Source: Apostichopus japonicus
Lineage: Eukaryota; Echinodermata; Holothuroidea; Aspidochirotida; Stichopodidae
Length of the DNA: 64,000 bases
NCBI RefSeq assembly: GCF_037975245.1
Contig: NC_092582.1
Location: forward strand, 12,306,577 to 12,370,576
Direction of reading: 5' to 3'
A program made the translations under genes and the position numbers. The notes beneath the pieces are model-generated. The model worked only from the letters and a program-made list of their open reading frames with translations. It was not told where the DNA came from and searched no databases. Positions 36,433 through 50,148 of this stretch are shown piece after piece. How positions within the stretch are numbered: the first letter of the stretch is position 1; the number at the start of each line of letters is the position of its first letter.

Positions 36433-37534
36433 TTCATGACTGGTATACAAATAAAGCATACTTCACTGGAGGCACATCAGGTCGTGTGATTGCAAAACTT
36501 GTCTCTGCAAGATGTGAGATTTTATAAAACATCCCTTCTACATGTTTCTTCATGTTTCTTTTCTTCTACAAGTTGCTTTTGGTTTCTAATATGTATATCA
36601 TATACTAAATCAAACAGAAATGACGAGTAACACAAATGTGAAGATGCAATATTCTGATCGGTGGTTTTTCCTACGATATCGCCCTCTATATAAGAGGCTT
36701 CAATATTTAGTTGCAATAATACCACAGCATCTGCACTGATGAAACCTGTCGTATCCACGACCAGAGTTGGAAGATTATGGTGAGTTTTTAACACCATGAA
36801 AGGTCTGGTCTTGACCTGACCAATCGGATACTGCATGAAGTGACCAATATCTATTAGTCTGCAAGCTTCCAGCAATCTCAGTTGCTGACAATTAAACCAT
36901 GTAGCATATTACACATGCAGTGGTTGAAACAGATAAGACAGTGCCTGTGTGTACAATACTATGCAATGAGAATTTTGAATTTCTTGTACATGTATGCAGG
37001 AAATAACTTTGTCAAATGTCATGAGAATATTTTTACTTCAAATTATACTTTGGGCATAAATGATCATGGAGACTATATTAAGGTGAACATATTTTGTCCA
37101 CAAAATCCAGGGACATGATACTGATGCTGACACTCTCCCCACCCCCCCCCCACCCTCACCCTCCCAGCCATGCTGACACAATTATATTTTCAATGGAGGG
37201 CATTTTGAGGATCTCTCATTGTTTTGGGGTTCTGCGTATCAAGGATGATGGTCACTACATGAGTGCACATTCAAAACACCTCATTCACAAACTTAATATA
37301 TTAAGTCCAAGATAAAAACCCCTTTGCCAAAAAATCAACACAAGACTTAAAACCACCAAAATGCTGAAATGACACAGGAAGTCATATTATTCTTTGCTAG
37401 ATAATGATACCTTTCACGTGAATCACTGGCTGTGAAAAAATCATTCAAAGATCTTGATTTGCCTTTATCACAGAGCTATGAATGAGGACTATAGCTATGA
37501 AACATTATCAATAAAAACCACACAGTTCACAACA
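36433..37534. other. No gene supported
   Basis: A 117-codon minus-strand frame (36522-36875) lacks any recognisable motif and was not accepted as a gene. A C-rich run lies at 37137-37160. Confidence 0.45.
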
Positions 37535-37569
37535 GGTTCACGCTGTCCCTATGAATGGAAAACCAAACA

Positions 37570-37690
37570 GGGTAAAACTGAGATTCTTCAATGGTGCTTT
37601 TTTACAAATTCAGCGATCATATTATATGTGAATATGAAACAGGTAAAACTGAGATTCTTCCACTTTTCGTAAATTCAGGGATCCTCTTCC
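37570..37690. repeat. Imperfect ~72-bp direct duplication
   Basis: GGTAAAACTGAGATTCTTC occurs at about 37571 and 37642. Each occurrence is followed by related sequence (TTTTTTACAAATTCAGCGATC and TTTTCGTAAATTCAGGGATC). Confidence 0.6.
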
Positions 37691-37734
37691 ATGGATACAA
37701 TATGTATTATTCGGGGATATATTTTTAATCCAGG

Positions 37735-38232
37735 ACGGCGCATGAAAATCCGGGAACTGTCCCCTGAACTCCTGAAGTTGGAGACTTTTGGTTACTAAGC
37801 TTAGACTATTTGTGATAACAACAGAAATATTAATAATTTTCTGCAGTAAAATTGCTACCACTCTATACCACTATAATACATACCAAAATTATGTATTTTT
37901 TAACATCTGCTGTAAAATTCTTTTACAAAATCTGGCTAAGCTGCAAATATTTGCATTATGTATGGATTTTCTTTAACTTTAAAGGAATTCCGGGAACTGT
38001 CCCCTAAAGTTGCAGGGACATCTGGTCAACTTAGACTATATGTGATAGCAACAGAAAAGATCAGTGAGGTACTGTATTTTACAAGTCAGTTACAACCTTC
38101 TCTGAGTATACTGACTCTCACAATCGTTGAAGTATATTAACCTTTTCCAATTCTTTCTACTCTTCATCTCTCTTAAACAATTTAGTTTCCTGTACTGTAC
38201 AAACTCAGATTATGCTGCATCATAGTTATATC
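37735..38232. repeat. Dispersed duplicated segment, copy 2, with a partial third copy
   Basis: Positions 37815-38232 match 34196-34615 (see that entry). Immediately before it, 37739-37815 holds a partial copy with AATCCGGGAACTGTCCCCT and CTTAGACTATTTGTGATAAC. So the core of the repeat is present twice in a row here. Confidence 0.75.
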
Positions 38233-41200
38233 TCTGCAAGGTTTCTGCATGCACAGACTTATTTAGTCCTGGTCAAAATTGTTCACTGCTTATCAAATGT
38301 CCATGCCATTATCTCATAGATTTAGACCACTCCTTTATTCTCCTGGTCATCGTCATTTAGCTGACATAAACTATCAACACAATAGGGTATGTCATTCCTG
38401 TTTATCTGGTCTTAGGGGTAGTGTGTTCAGGTTCAGCTGGCGAGAATCACTTCTTTAGCGTTTTCCCAATGGTGCTTCTTTTGTTGGCTGTTTTGTGTGG
38501 TTAGGGATTTAGCTTAAACTTTGTTTGCTGGAGAATATAAATTGAAGCAGGGAAGCTTTCTATGTACACAGAGTTACTCCAGGTTCCTCTTCGTGACATA
38601 CTTGCTTTACATTTTACTCTTATACAGTACTTTACTTTGTTACTTTGCATTTTACTTTATTACACAGTACTGTACTGTTATTCATCTATCCAGAATACAT
38701 TATGATAGTGTTGGATCTCTACAATAATAATATTTCAGGAAATCTTCCTCTACTTGTGTTGTATTTATATATGCATCCCCTGTTATTATCCTCATGCACC
38801 TACTGTACTGCATGGACATTGTTATTAAAGTTACTATGTATATAAAATGAGAATCTTTTTTTTTTTTTCTGTGACAGATATTTGCCTTGGAACAGAGGTC
38901 GCTCACCAATCCTGTGAATTATAACGCCTAAGGATCTGTTTCGTTGTTAAGTATCTTGTAAAATTTCCGAAGCTGGGGAACAGTACTAGTCAAAAGCAAA
39001 TAAGGAAGATTCATGAAACTATACAAACAGGTTGACTACTTCTTCTTCAAAAGAACACTATTGTCATTATTTGTGCTACATATACTAGCCGATGATGTCA
39101 TATGGTAGTATGTAATATTTACTCTTCTTTGACTGAGTAGTTTCTTTCAGGGGTGAATGGGAGACACTATTATTCATTAAGGTTAAAATTGAGGAGTCAT
39201 TTCAGAATATAACTTCACACAAACAGTCCAAGTGCGAGGATCATTATAAAGGAAACAACATGATCTTACTGTGATGTTCTCACTTCCTCAATGCCTCACA
39301 GAAAGATTTCCCAAAATATTAAAGAGATACCTGTCATATGAGACTGCCTTGGATGTAAAGTTTATTGCTGTAAATTTCTAGCATCATAAAACATATACAC
39401 TGTTTGTTTAACTATATAGAAATACCATATTCATAAGCTGAGGTTTGCTGTGTGATGTTTATTTAAATATAAATAGACCAACTATTAGTAACTCTGGGAG
39501 ATTCCCTTTCAAGCAATACATCAGCACTCACATTTATCCTTATGGTCATCATGCTTTCATAGCACTTTACATGTACCTAATCCTAGCCTATCCATCATAT
39601 CATGGTCTGGGCTGGGCTGTTCAGGAATCTTTGTCTCATTTCTCAACAGAAATCAACATAAAACCTCTGATCGCCAATATTTGTTTTGGACATCAAAGAC
39701 CACTAAATGTGTTCCACTCACTGGAAGAATGGAGGGTTATAAGCCATTCCAAAAAAGGTTTACTTTCAATCAATCCTATCTCGGGTTAGGAATTTAAGAA
39801 ACCGAGATGAGATTTTGAAAGTCTAGTCCAGCAGTGTGGAATATTTGGTTTCTTTTCCATAAAAGTGTCACTCACATTGTCTGTCATCCGAATATCACAG
39901 CCACAGGACAGTTCCGAGTTATTTTGGTTACCAAACTTTTGTATGTGCACGTACCTTTTGTGAAAGAATTGGTTCACTATTTAAATTTGAATTGATTACA
40001 AAATTTTGGTATTTATTGTAAAAGAAAAAAATTGAGTTATGTATAAACTGCATGATTACCTCGACAACTTATACCCACCAGCATCAAAGGCCGGTTTATA
40101 CATGCAATATAATTTTATGTGCGATAAATGTGAGCCATTCATATCACAGACAATATTTTGATGAAAGTAATATGGTTCTTTTACATTCATGATCTATTGT
40201 TGTGATACATATATGTTGGATGTAGCAATTGCATTTAAGTTGAGTATATGACTTCTCATAGCAGGCACATATATGTTTATGTACTTACTTTCCATTTTCA
40301 TATTGTAAAGATCATTTCTGGAAAATTGCATAATTACACTGAGACATTTATTTTTTCTTTTGAATCAGATGAACGTACCTTTCATTATACAGTATATACT
40401 GTAAAATAAAAAAGGATATTCTTCTAATGCAAGTGGAAGAACATGTTCAATTAACTCTCCACCCCCCCCCCCATGCACTTGACTCACTTTACCCTCAGGT
40501 CCTCTTAGACATAAAACTTAAAATTAAAATTTTAAATTACAGTTTAAAATTACAGTTTACAGGTCTTTGACCGACAGGAATGTGCCACTCGTCCACAATT
40601 AACCTAATATAAACGGAACATTATCAAAAGATGGAATCAAAATGCTAATGATAAACAATTTCAAACCTTTAAACCATTTCCCCGTCCCCTCCCCCCCCCC
40701 CTCACCCGGCCCCTAAACCCGCCCACTGTGTCATACACTAAGATGAGTACACATGAAGGATAACAATGAACCTTCGCTGTAATAAATATGCCACGGAAGA
40801 ATAGGAATTTTAAAGCACTCACCTCTTCAGAGCTGGAGTAATTAATGGCAGTTTTTCAGCTTTAACTTAATAAACACAGCATGAAAGCACCATGCAAAAT
40901 CTGCCAAGATACTTCTTTTCTACAGAAACTTGTGTAAACTCATACACTCAAGGACCTAAGTACATTATCTTTCAAGTCCCAAAACATCTTTGACAAAAAA
41001 AGAAAAGTTTTCATCCGACCAAATAATATCACTTTCCAAAGTTTCCTTTCCTAATCATTCATTGGTGATCAATGAATTCCAGTGAATATTCATTCATTTG
41101 GTTAATACACAGCACGACAAAAGGCCTCTTATCACACCCAGTATCCAGGATCCGGAAGCATCCATGATTTGATGATCACAAAATATGTCTGCCGTTGCAA

Positions 41201-43361
41201 AGACCCCCCGCCGGTTAAAGGAGAAAATGGAATTTTCCAGAAATAAAAAATCCCACTTGTTAGTCAGCTCAGCATATACAGTCAATTGTGGCTCCAGGGG
41301 CAATTCAACTAATTGTAGAATTTGTTTTCACATGCAGTAAAATGCCATCGAAGAATTGAACTCCATGCCAGACTGCTTCACTGCTATTATTAGCTTTTCC
41401 CTTCTGTATATATGTGTTTACTCAACTACTCTAAATATTAAAGAACAATAGTTAGACACCTCACAAATAATTACTCTACCAAAAGGAATAACAAACCAGG
41501 CATTATTGTTTAGCTGTGTAATGTGTAATATACACCGTTTCATTTCCACTTTGCTGAACGTTCAAAGAGGTTTTGGAAGTTAAATTGTTCCCAACAGAAT
41601 TTCACAGCTTAGAGGAAACACTCAAGCACTGTTGATGACGAAATGGAGCAAAAGAAGGTACTGCACCTTAATGACATCATCGTGAATATTTAGATCGGTT
41701 ACAGGTAAATGACATCACCAGATATATGTCTGGAAACACATGTTGCATGTAAAATTGATATAGCGTGATCATCGAAAATACCGAGGGATGACAAAGAAAG
41801 AAACCAAGCTGAAAACGGACAAACACAATTGTAAAAGCTACAGAGTTTTCTGTCTTATCCTTGCCACACGGCCTGGCAAAGCTGCAGTGAAGGGATCATA
41901 ACTGAAACTACAGCTACTAAAGTTTTCAATTATCTAAACCCCAAACAAAAAATACACACTCTAAGAGAGGTGAAAATTATTTCAAGGGTCAAAGAAACTT
42001 TATTAACTTATATATCTTCCAATTTTTTTCACCTCATCTTTTACAACATGAACTGTAGAGAGATACAAGCACGTGAAAACATAATTTCAACAAAAGTAAT
42101 GACGTCGTCCAGTGGGCAGCGCCGGTCATGTGGAAGTTGGAGGGGGGAGGGGAGGGTGCACACAGATGTGCGCAACATATTTATGTGTGTTCCCCAACCG
42201 CCCCCCTCCCCCTCTTATGGATGCTAAAATAAAATGTGTATGAAGATATTCAGAAATTACTTTTTGAAGTAAAAATTTGTCAGCTCCCATCTATATCTTC
42301 ATAATCTAGAACAATAGACACATGTATACAATACAGTGCATTATTGGGATCAAGCCCCACTCGTCTCCGGTCCGAATATTCCACTATGAAGTAGGGGTGT
42401 TTGTAGTTGTGTACAACCTAAAACGGAAAGACACTTCACATCCCTCAAACCTATTTTGATTTAGTGTATGAATATTAGTTATATAGCTTTTACCATTATC
42501 AAATTCGACGCCAACCTATTATCGAATGGTATTGTCCAAAATAAAACAATCGGGCGACGACGAATGGGATATGATCCGCCCATTGAACTGTATAAGCCAA
42601 GAACATGACACAGCAAAATATAGAGGAAGTACGGGTCAGTTTTACTTTAAACTTCAAAACCCAAACAATGCAGACTCTCAATTGTTCAGAGATATCAATC
42701 ATAATGATAATCAAATATTTAGTTCACAGCCCAGTTGCTTCAGGGTATACAAAACTAGTCTTTTGTGTTGAATTGTTAAATACAGCCCGGCGGTTCAATG
42801 CTTATTGTCAAACAAGAAAAGAATTTACAACAAACTTCCTCACGAAAGACAAAATATCAGCCTTTTTACCTATTATTTCAGATTGTAGTTCAAGGGTACT
42901 TAATTATGCAAAACTAAACAGGCATAGCGAGGACAGACCTGTTTACATGTTTGGCTATAAACTTAGTACAGACAATATCACACATCTGTTTGCCATGTCC
43001 TAAGTTCACTTTCATATCTGAATGAGTTAATTACACACATTGGTAACACTTTAGCTTGTGCTATGCACTCCCATAATCACTTCTGAATCACATGACTCAC
43101 TTTAAAATTCAGATACATATTTAGTTCCCTCTGGAATCATTAAAGGAAACACAAATAAAACAACCAGTGTTTACTTGCCTTGACAGTATATACAGAACAA
43201 GGTCAGCAAAAGTTGAAGGACTTTTGGCAGTATCTCCCTGTGGCTGGTCCCACGCCCCTTTAAACCCAACCTACTTACAAATCATTAAGAATGTGCAGTT
43301 ATTTTTATGTACAAAATACCCTACACGCATAGCTCAACTTATTAGTACCAAACCACTGTCT
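38233..43361. other. Long stretch without a recognised gene
   Basis: About 5.1 kb of AT-rich DNA. Only short, overlapping, featureless frames occur. Small items seen are a poly-T run near 38853-38865, an AT palindromic patch (TTAAAATTTTAAATTACAG, doubled) at 40515-40560, and C-rich runs at 40462-40471 and 40689-40700. At 42137-42220 there is a pair of inverted G-rich and C-rich runs that may mark a degraded MITE. Exons of an intron-rich gene cannot be ruled out by eye. Confidence 0.5.
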
Positions 43362-43570
43362 AGGAGTGTTAGCTCAGTGGTTAACGCCGGTGCCTTGCAA
43401 TCATAAGGTCCCGAGTTCGAGTCACTCCCAGATTAATGTATGTCGTCCAGTTACAGAGTCGTTGACAATTAACAATTCATAATCATAGACGTTAAATATG
43501 AATGTAAGAGACTGACTTCGGTCAGCTTGCCTAAAAACTAGGTCTCCAAATTTAAGTTCTAGATTTATTT
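43362..43570 (+). mobile_element. tRNA-headed SINE, copy 2
   Basis: The head is AGGAGTGTTAGCTCAGTGG, with a CCTTGCAATC anticodon-like region and B-box GAGTTCGAGTC. It looks like an alanine-type tRNA (TGC) but its anticodon loop appears to be 8 nt. The body matches the minus-strand SINE at 36200-36432, including GACTGACTTCGGTCAGCTT. Confidence 0.85.
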
Positions 43571-43584
43571 AAGTTTCTGTGGAG

Positions 43585-43587
<3 letters not shown>

Positions 43588-43643
<56 letters not shown>
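43588..43643. repeat. (TA)n microsatellite
   Basis: About 27 uninterrupted AT dinucleotides directly follow the SINE body, separated by about 20 bp. Confidence 0.95.
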
Positions 43644-43646
<3 letters not shown>

Positions 43647-44540
43647 ACACAAAAGACCCAAAAGTATAAAGACACTCACCCTGCCATTGAATATACACAT
43701 ATGTCACAGATATGACATAACCAGTTTATGTTGCAACACAATCGTATGATGTGTTAGTTCCAAAGTACCAATATTGAAGATTCTAGACCATGGAGTCCAC
43801 ACAGTGAAGATAAAATGGCTCAAGCCATGATGTATATACTACTGTATTGACATTTGATAACAGTGTAGTTTGACAGATAAAGTCTGTTTTAAGCAATTTA
43901 CGGAATTTGACCCTCTTGAAAGGACTTTCTGTGTACAGGTATAATCCCAGAATCATGGCCAACAGCTCAAACTTGCCTAGAATAATTCCTGCACAAGGGT
44001 TTCCTGGACTGTACTATATTGACAGTACGCAAATGGAATCAGCTGTTACTGTAGAAGGCAAATACCCTGTTGAGAAACTCTGTCCATTGTGTAATTTATT
44101 ACAACTTGGTTGGAGCTAGCAATAAAATCTGGACGTTTTTTGTAAAATGCTGTACTAAAATCTACCTGGACGCGCGCTTTAATACAGAAGAGGACATGTT
44201 CGGGGGATATCCGGACGTATATTAATTAATTAATTAACCCTACACAGTATACTAGAAATGCTTCTATTATCATTAAAACTCACCAAGATACAAATAGTGC
44301 ATGATTAGAATTGGTCCAATTTCAGATTTTCACAAGTCAACCAAAACCATGACATCTTCCACAAAGCCTGACATACAGTACTGTAGTATTCAGGAAGTAA
44401 CTTGAAAATGCAGATAGCTTATATAGTGACAACAAACGATGTTTAAAACAAAAGCAGAAGAGCTCTCACCTTTGCCCAAACAAATTGATCCGTGTTATTT
44501 TAAGCGACTACACACACCCAACCGTCATCCTTAGCTTTAA
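43644..44540. other. No gene seen
   Basis: AT-rich sequence; one 70-codon frame (43907-44119) has no recognisable feature. Confidence 0.45.
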
Positions 44541-44789
44541 AGGTAGTCAGTATAGGCCCTTAAATTATAGCTGGCTATAATTGCTAGAAGTTTTCAAAAA
44601 GTACTTTCCTGGAGGTCTTTACTCTCCAAATTGTTCTCAGACATTTTTTAAGGAACACACAAGATGACTGAATGTCCCAGTGAGGAACTGTTTCCTCGAA
44701 GGTTGTAATAAAAAAAGTTAAAGAATTTTGACCAAAGGTGCAGACCATGTTTGAATATCTAGCATATTTGGGGCCAATACAGTATACCT
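44541..44789. mobile_element. TTAA-flanked MITE, family 2, copy 1
   Basis: TTAA at 44537-44540 precedes AGGTAGTCAGTATAGGCCC. The right end GGGGCCAATACAGTATACCT is followed by TTAA. The ends are inverted repeats over about 20 bp. It is 249 bp long with no coding content. It aligns with 60800-61129. Confidence 0.9.
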
Positions 44790-45429
44790 TTAATGTACGA
44801 CACAGACCTTTGTGATGAATAACTTCCCCAAAAACAGGTCAGAAAGATCTTGCTCAATTTGGGAGACACAATATCAATAGTTTAACATGTCCTGTCTGTG
44901 AGCTGCCATGAAACTGTAAATCTGTGATGTAAAAGTGCATGGTACCAGGATCTGAAAACCTTTTTACTTTCTCTGTGCCCATTTTTTTATTATTTTCAAG
45001 ATAAACTGTAAAAACAGTGTTTGACCTTGACTCCAACGTTTGTCATCATTTAGTCATGTCAAGAGCTTCTACATTTTGGATTCAGGATTTGCAAAACCCA
45101 TCTCCATGACAGAACATAAACATTGCAATAAAGATAGAAAAACATACAGAAACGAAGTGGAAGTTGCTTGATGTCATTCAGTATTTTAAACTTGGTCAAG
45201 TCTTCAACCTTGCACATGAAGGAATGTTAGATCTGTGATATCTATATGTATTCCAAATGGAATCAGATTTTTCTCCAAAAAGGAATCAGAATTTTCTTAG
45301 CTATTTGAGGAAGTAATTATTTATGACAGTTTTCTCTGTCGTAATATATCCAATTAATGATGGATGGGTTATGTGTCTCCTTTACGTTGTAACTTGAGTT
45401 GATTAAGTTACAATTTATGGTTTACATGG
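44790..45429. other. No gene seen
   Basis: AT-rich spacer between the MITE and the minisatellite. Confidence 0.5.
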
Positions 45430-46110
45430 GGGGACGGGAGGACACTCCTCCCTCTTGTGCAATCCCTCTCCCCAGGCCCACTCCCCACCCTCTTATGCAA
45501 TCCCCTCCGTAGGCTCACTCCCCACCCTCTTATGCACTCTCCCTCCCCAGGCCCACTCCCCTCTCTCTTATCCAATCCCCTCCCCAGGCCCACTCCCATC
45601 CCTCTTGTGCAACCCCCTCCGTAGGCCCACCCCCTCCCTCTTGTGCAATCCCCTCCCCAGGCCCACTCTCCTCCCTGTTGTGCAATCCCTCTCCCCACGC
45701 CCATTCCCCTCCCTCTTGTGCAACCCCCTCCCAGGCCCACTCTCCTCCCTCTTGTGCAATCCCCTCACCAGGCCCACTCTCCTCCTTCTTGTGCAATTCC
45801 ACTACCCATGCCCACTCCCCTCCCTCTTGTGCAATCCCCTCCCCAGGCCCACTCCCATCCCTCTTGTGCAACCCCCTCCATAGGCCCACCCTCCCTCTTG
45901 TGCAATCCCCTCCCCAGGCCCACTCTTCTCCCTCTTGTGCAATCCCACTCCCCACGCCCACTCCCCTCCCTCTTGTGCAACCCCCCCACGCCCACTCCCC
46001 TCCCTCTTGTGCAATCCCCTCCCCAGGCCCACTCCTCTCCCTCTTGTGCAATCCTCCTCCCATGCCCACTCCCCTCCCTCTTGTGCAATCCCCTCCCCAT
46101 GCCCACCACC
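45430..46110. repeat. ~37-40-bp C/T-rich minisatellite
   Basis: About 17 units of a CTTGTGCAATCCCCTCCCC, AGGCCCACTCCCCTCCCT pattern. The unit length is not a multiple of three and stop codons are rare, so long frames open on both strands (up to 240 codons on the minus strand). Those frames are by-products of the repeat. Confidence 0.9.
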
Positions 46111-46200
46111 TAACACCTTGTTTAATGCAGAGACTGTTGTCAGTCACTCTACATATGATGTATATATGTACGACACTGTATCCTGATGGCAATATATTAA

Positions 46201-46788
46201 AGCAGCATTTTGCGTCCTTTTCTATGGTTTTTCTCAACCTCTCTGATTCCACGATGCCATAACGACATACATAACTAGCTTATCTATTCAAATCTTACTT
46301 CAAATGGTGGCATAAAAGTCGAAAAATTTACAACTTTCAACTTTGTTTTTCTTGAAGATAGTTTCCTTTGGGATGAAATAAACCTCGCCCATAATATGAA
46401 TATTTAAAAGCTACGAACGGTTTGTGTAGATTGTCTATGGGAGTTGTACCAGGGAGCTGTTAGAGTACCAGGGAGCTGGTTGTACTGTACAAAGTTACCA
46501 ACTCGACGTTTTGAATCTATTTTTAGCAACGGCTCATAACTAAACCTGCATCTCTGATTGGTTGATTTCAAACTAGTGGGTTGGGGAACAGTATGCGATT
46601 AATATTAAATGTGTAATTTGTCAGAGGACACTTTTCTCATTATCTGCAAATGTCCTTAATTACTCGCCAAATAACGCTTTTAGCAGGGAAAACTTGGCTA
46701 ATATCTTAGTTTGCTGTTTTGTGATTGTAAAAAACTCGATGGACTTGTCAAAAAAGTGGAAAACGGCGACAAAACACAAAATGCTGCT
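46201..46788. mobile_element. TTAA-flanked element, family 3 (588 bp)
   Basis: TTAA at 46197-46200 is followed by AGCAGCATTTTGCGTCC. The right end CACAAAATGCTGCT is followed by TTAA at 46789-46792. The inverted ends match over at least 12 bp. The interior has no transposase frame. Only one copy is in the window. Confidence 0.8.
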
Positions 46789-46792
46789 TTAA

Positions 46793-47496
46793 GAGTCTCA
46801 GACTGATAGGGAGCACAAGTTTGTGGTTTGGCTTTTTTTCAAGATTTAATTCCCTGGAAATTGCCTGCATTGGAATTCAACATCCAACTACTCCTGTTTC
46901 ATTTACAACAACATATTTCCTCTGGTTAGGGATCCATTTCCTACTAAGTGAATTGACTTATATGTTGCTATGTTGGTTATGTACTGCATTGGTTGAAGAG
47001 TTGGTTTTGGTGTGAACTTGAAGGGAACTTAACCAAGAATGAAAATGTGTGTTGTGTTGATGACCCCTGAACAGAGAGTAGCTGCATGGAGCATCTGAAC
47101 TATACTGTAAAAATACATTACCACCATTGCATGGCAACAGTTTTTGCAATCTTTGCTGCGGTAACAAATAGTCGCTCTATTATTTTTCAGTAATTTTTTT
47201 TTTCTTTAGCCAATTTCTTTGGATAGAAATGATAACTATAAAGTGGTTGTGCTTTGGTATCAAAGCTGTATGCCAATAAATAACACTGTATCTTTTTATG
47301 TTGGGATTCATCATGTAAGCATAGAATTAGTTCCTACCTACCAGCAAAACAAGGCTAAGGTAACAAAGGCAGCATTAAGTTACACATAAAGCTCTAAGAA
47401 TGATTTGGTTTTATGAGGGGAGGGGGGGGGGGGGTAATCCAAAGGAAGAGATTTGACTTCAATACAATTTTTCTGTGGTAGTTGCATACAATCAGT
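46793..47496. other. No gene seen
   Basis: AT-rich sequence with a G run at about 47416-47432. Confidence 0.45.
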
Positions 47497-47927
47497 CAGT
47501 GTTGTATAAACCAAGTCAGAGATTTCAAGTCATGTCAAGTCAAATATAAAAGCAACTTTTACAGTCATAGCATAGGTATAGCCCATATAATCATCCACTG
47601 CTATTAGGTCCAACAAGGTACTTTTGTGAATGATGTGAGGCAGGGTTTTCCAGTGAATGACATGTATCAGTAATGAATAACTCCAGCTGTGTCACGATTA
47701 AACATAGGCCTAAGTAATTTAATCTTGTACGTAAGGGGTGGATTGGATAGCAACATTTCCCTTCCTCTCTTAATTACTGTACATATGAAACTGCACGACA
47801 TAGATATAAATATGATCAGGAAATAAGATAATACAGTGTTCAGAACTTACCCTGACTGACCAGCTTCTTACTAGTATGTAGCCTGTGTAACATGGGGATA
47901 ATTTGAATCTCATGGGGGACTAGATTA

Positions 47928-48542
<615 letters not shown>

Positions 48543-49142
48543 TTAGTCCCTCCCCCTCTCCCTCCCCAGGTACATTTGGTTGTGCACCTGCCTAAAACAT
48601 CATCAAACCAAAGACTGTTATACCACCATATATAACAATCAAAGCGGTATTGCCAATAAACTCAGCACCTATATTTCTCACTCCACATACTGTAGCTTAA
48701 AACACAAAGCTTAAACACTCTGCATAATTCATACCTCAAGAAAGATGAGATACCCAAATGAATAGTTTATATTTATGCTAAAAGAAATCATGCAGCACAA
48801 TTAAGAAACCTGTCAATGAGACATCAAAACAATACTGAGCTCAAGAATGATGGGATATACACAGTAATATTGAAATATTAATGGTGCAATATCGTCTAAA
48901 CGTTGCAAAATCTTCTTTTCTCATCGTAACTTGGTATGTGTCAATTATTAGGGATCCCAGATGATATGCTAGTGTAAATGCCAAGTTTTACTGAAGACTA
49001 AATTCATACTTTTGACACCAGAATCCAGTATGCTAGAATATGCTAGGAAAAATATATAATTACTGAGAAAATGGTAAGTTTTGAACTACTTGTACAGTAA
49101 AACGATATGCGTCTTCCTTTAGCAAGTAGATTGTGCCAGAAC

Positions 49143-49690
49143 AAAATCAACTGAAAATTTGCTTCACTCTCATGAAATTACTATTTCTTTCCACAATTTT
49201 ATAACAAATAATTGATAGCAAGATCTGATACTGTCAAGAAGTCAAATAAATTAAAGTCTAGTCAATTAGTCACTGTATTGGCACTTGAGTCAAGTTAAGT
49301 CGCTGAGTCAAGTTAACTTGAGTCAAGTTAAAATCAACTGAATATTTGCTTCACTCTCATGAAATTACTATTTCTTTCCCCAAATTTTATAACAAAAAAT
49401 TGATAGCAAGATTTGATACTGTCCAAAAGTCAAATAAGTTAAATTCTAGTCAATTAGTCACTGTATCGGCACTTGAGTCAAGTTAAGTCGCTGAGTCAAG
49501 TTAACTTGAGTCAAGTTAAAATCAACTGAATATTTGCTTCACTCCCATGAAATTACTATTTCTTTCCCAATTTTATAAAAAACCAATTGATAGCAAGATC
49601 TGATACTGTTAAAAAATCATATTAATTAAATTCTAGTCAATTAGTCACTGTATTGGTACTGTACTTGAGTCAAGTTAAGTCGCAGTTCAT
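49143..49690. repeat. Three tandem units of ~188 bp
   Basis: AAAATCAACTGAA occurs at 49143, 49330 and 49518. Each unit has CTTCACTCTCATGAAATTAC, GATAGCAAGATCTGATACTG, CTAGTCAATTAGTCACTGTA and then internal GAGTCAAGTTAA sub-repeats. The units are about 90% alike by eye. Confidence 0.9.
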
Positions 49691-49789
49691 TTGTAGTCAA
49701 GTCAAAGGTCATTTATCCCCAGTCAAGTCGCATATCAAGAAATATGTGATAAGAGCCCAAGTCACTGACTCAAGTCAACAACACTTATA

Positions 49790-50011
49790 CAAACTGAGTC
49801 AACATTATTTCAGCATTTCCTCCAGAGGATATCAGACATGAATAGTACATCCACCCAAATACTTAACTCCTTCCAAAACACTATTAAAACAGATTTTGTA
49901 CAAACTGAGTCAACATTATTTCAGCATTTCCTCCAGAGGATATCAGACATGAATAGTACTTTCACCCAAATACTTAACTCCTTCCAAAACACTATTAAAA
50001 CAGATTTTGTA
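49790..50011. repeat. Two copies of a 111-bp unit
   Basis: CAAACTGAGTCAACATTATT occurs at 49790 and 49901. The copies are nearly identical through CCTCCAGAGGATATCAGAC and AACACTATTAAAACAG. Confidence 0.9.
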
Positions 50012-50148
50012 CTCAACTGAAAATTCAGAGATTTGAACCTCTGCCAATTTAGTATTATGATTGTTTTGACGAGGCCAGGAACAGACAATATTATTAAGTT
50101 CAACCCTTTTAATTTTTAATTTTAAATTAAGGCAAAGTGTTGACATGC

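Noticed and set aside
36522-36875. 117-codon minus-strand frame
   Set aside because: No motif, splice context or composition distinguishes it from chance in AT-rich DNA.
42605-43003. 132-codon plus-strand frame
   Set aside because: No recognisable domain, and overlapping frames of similar quality exist on both strands.
45408-46262. Many overlapping frames on both strands in the C-rich minisatellite
   Set aside because: They are a consequence of the repeat composition; no unique sequence or start context supports a gene.
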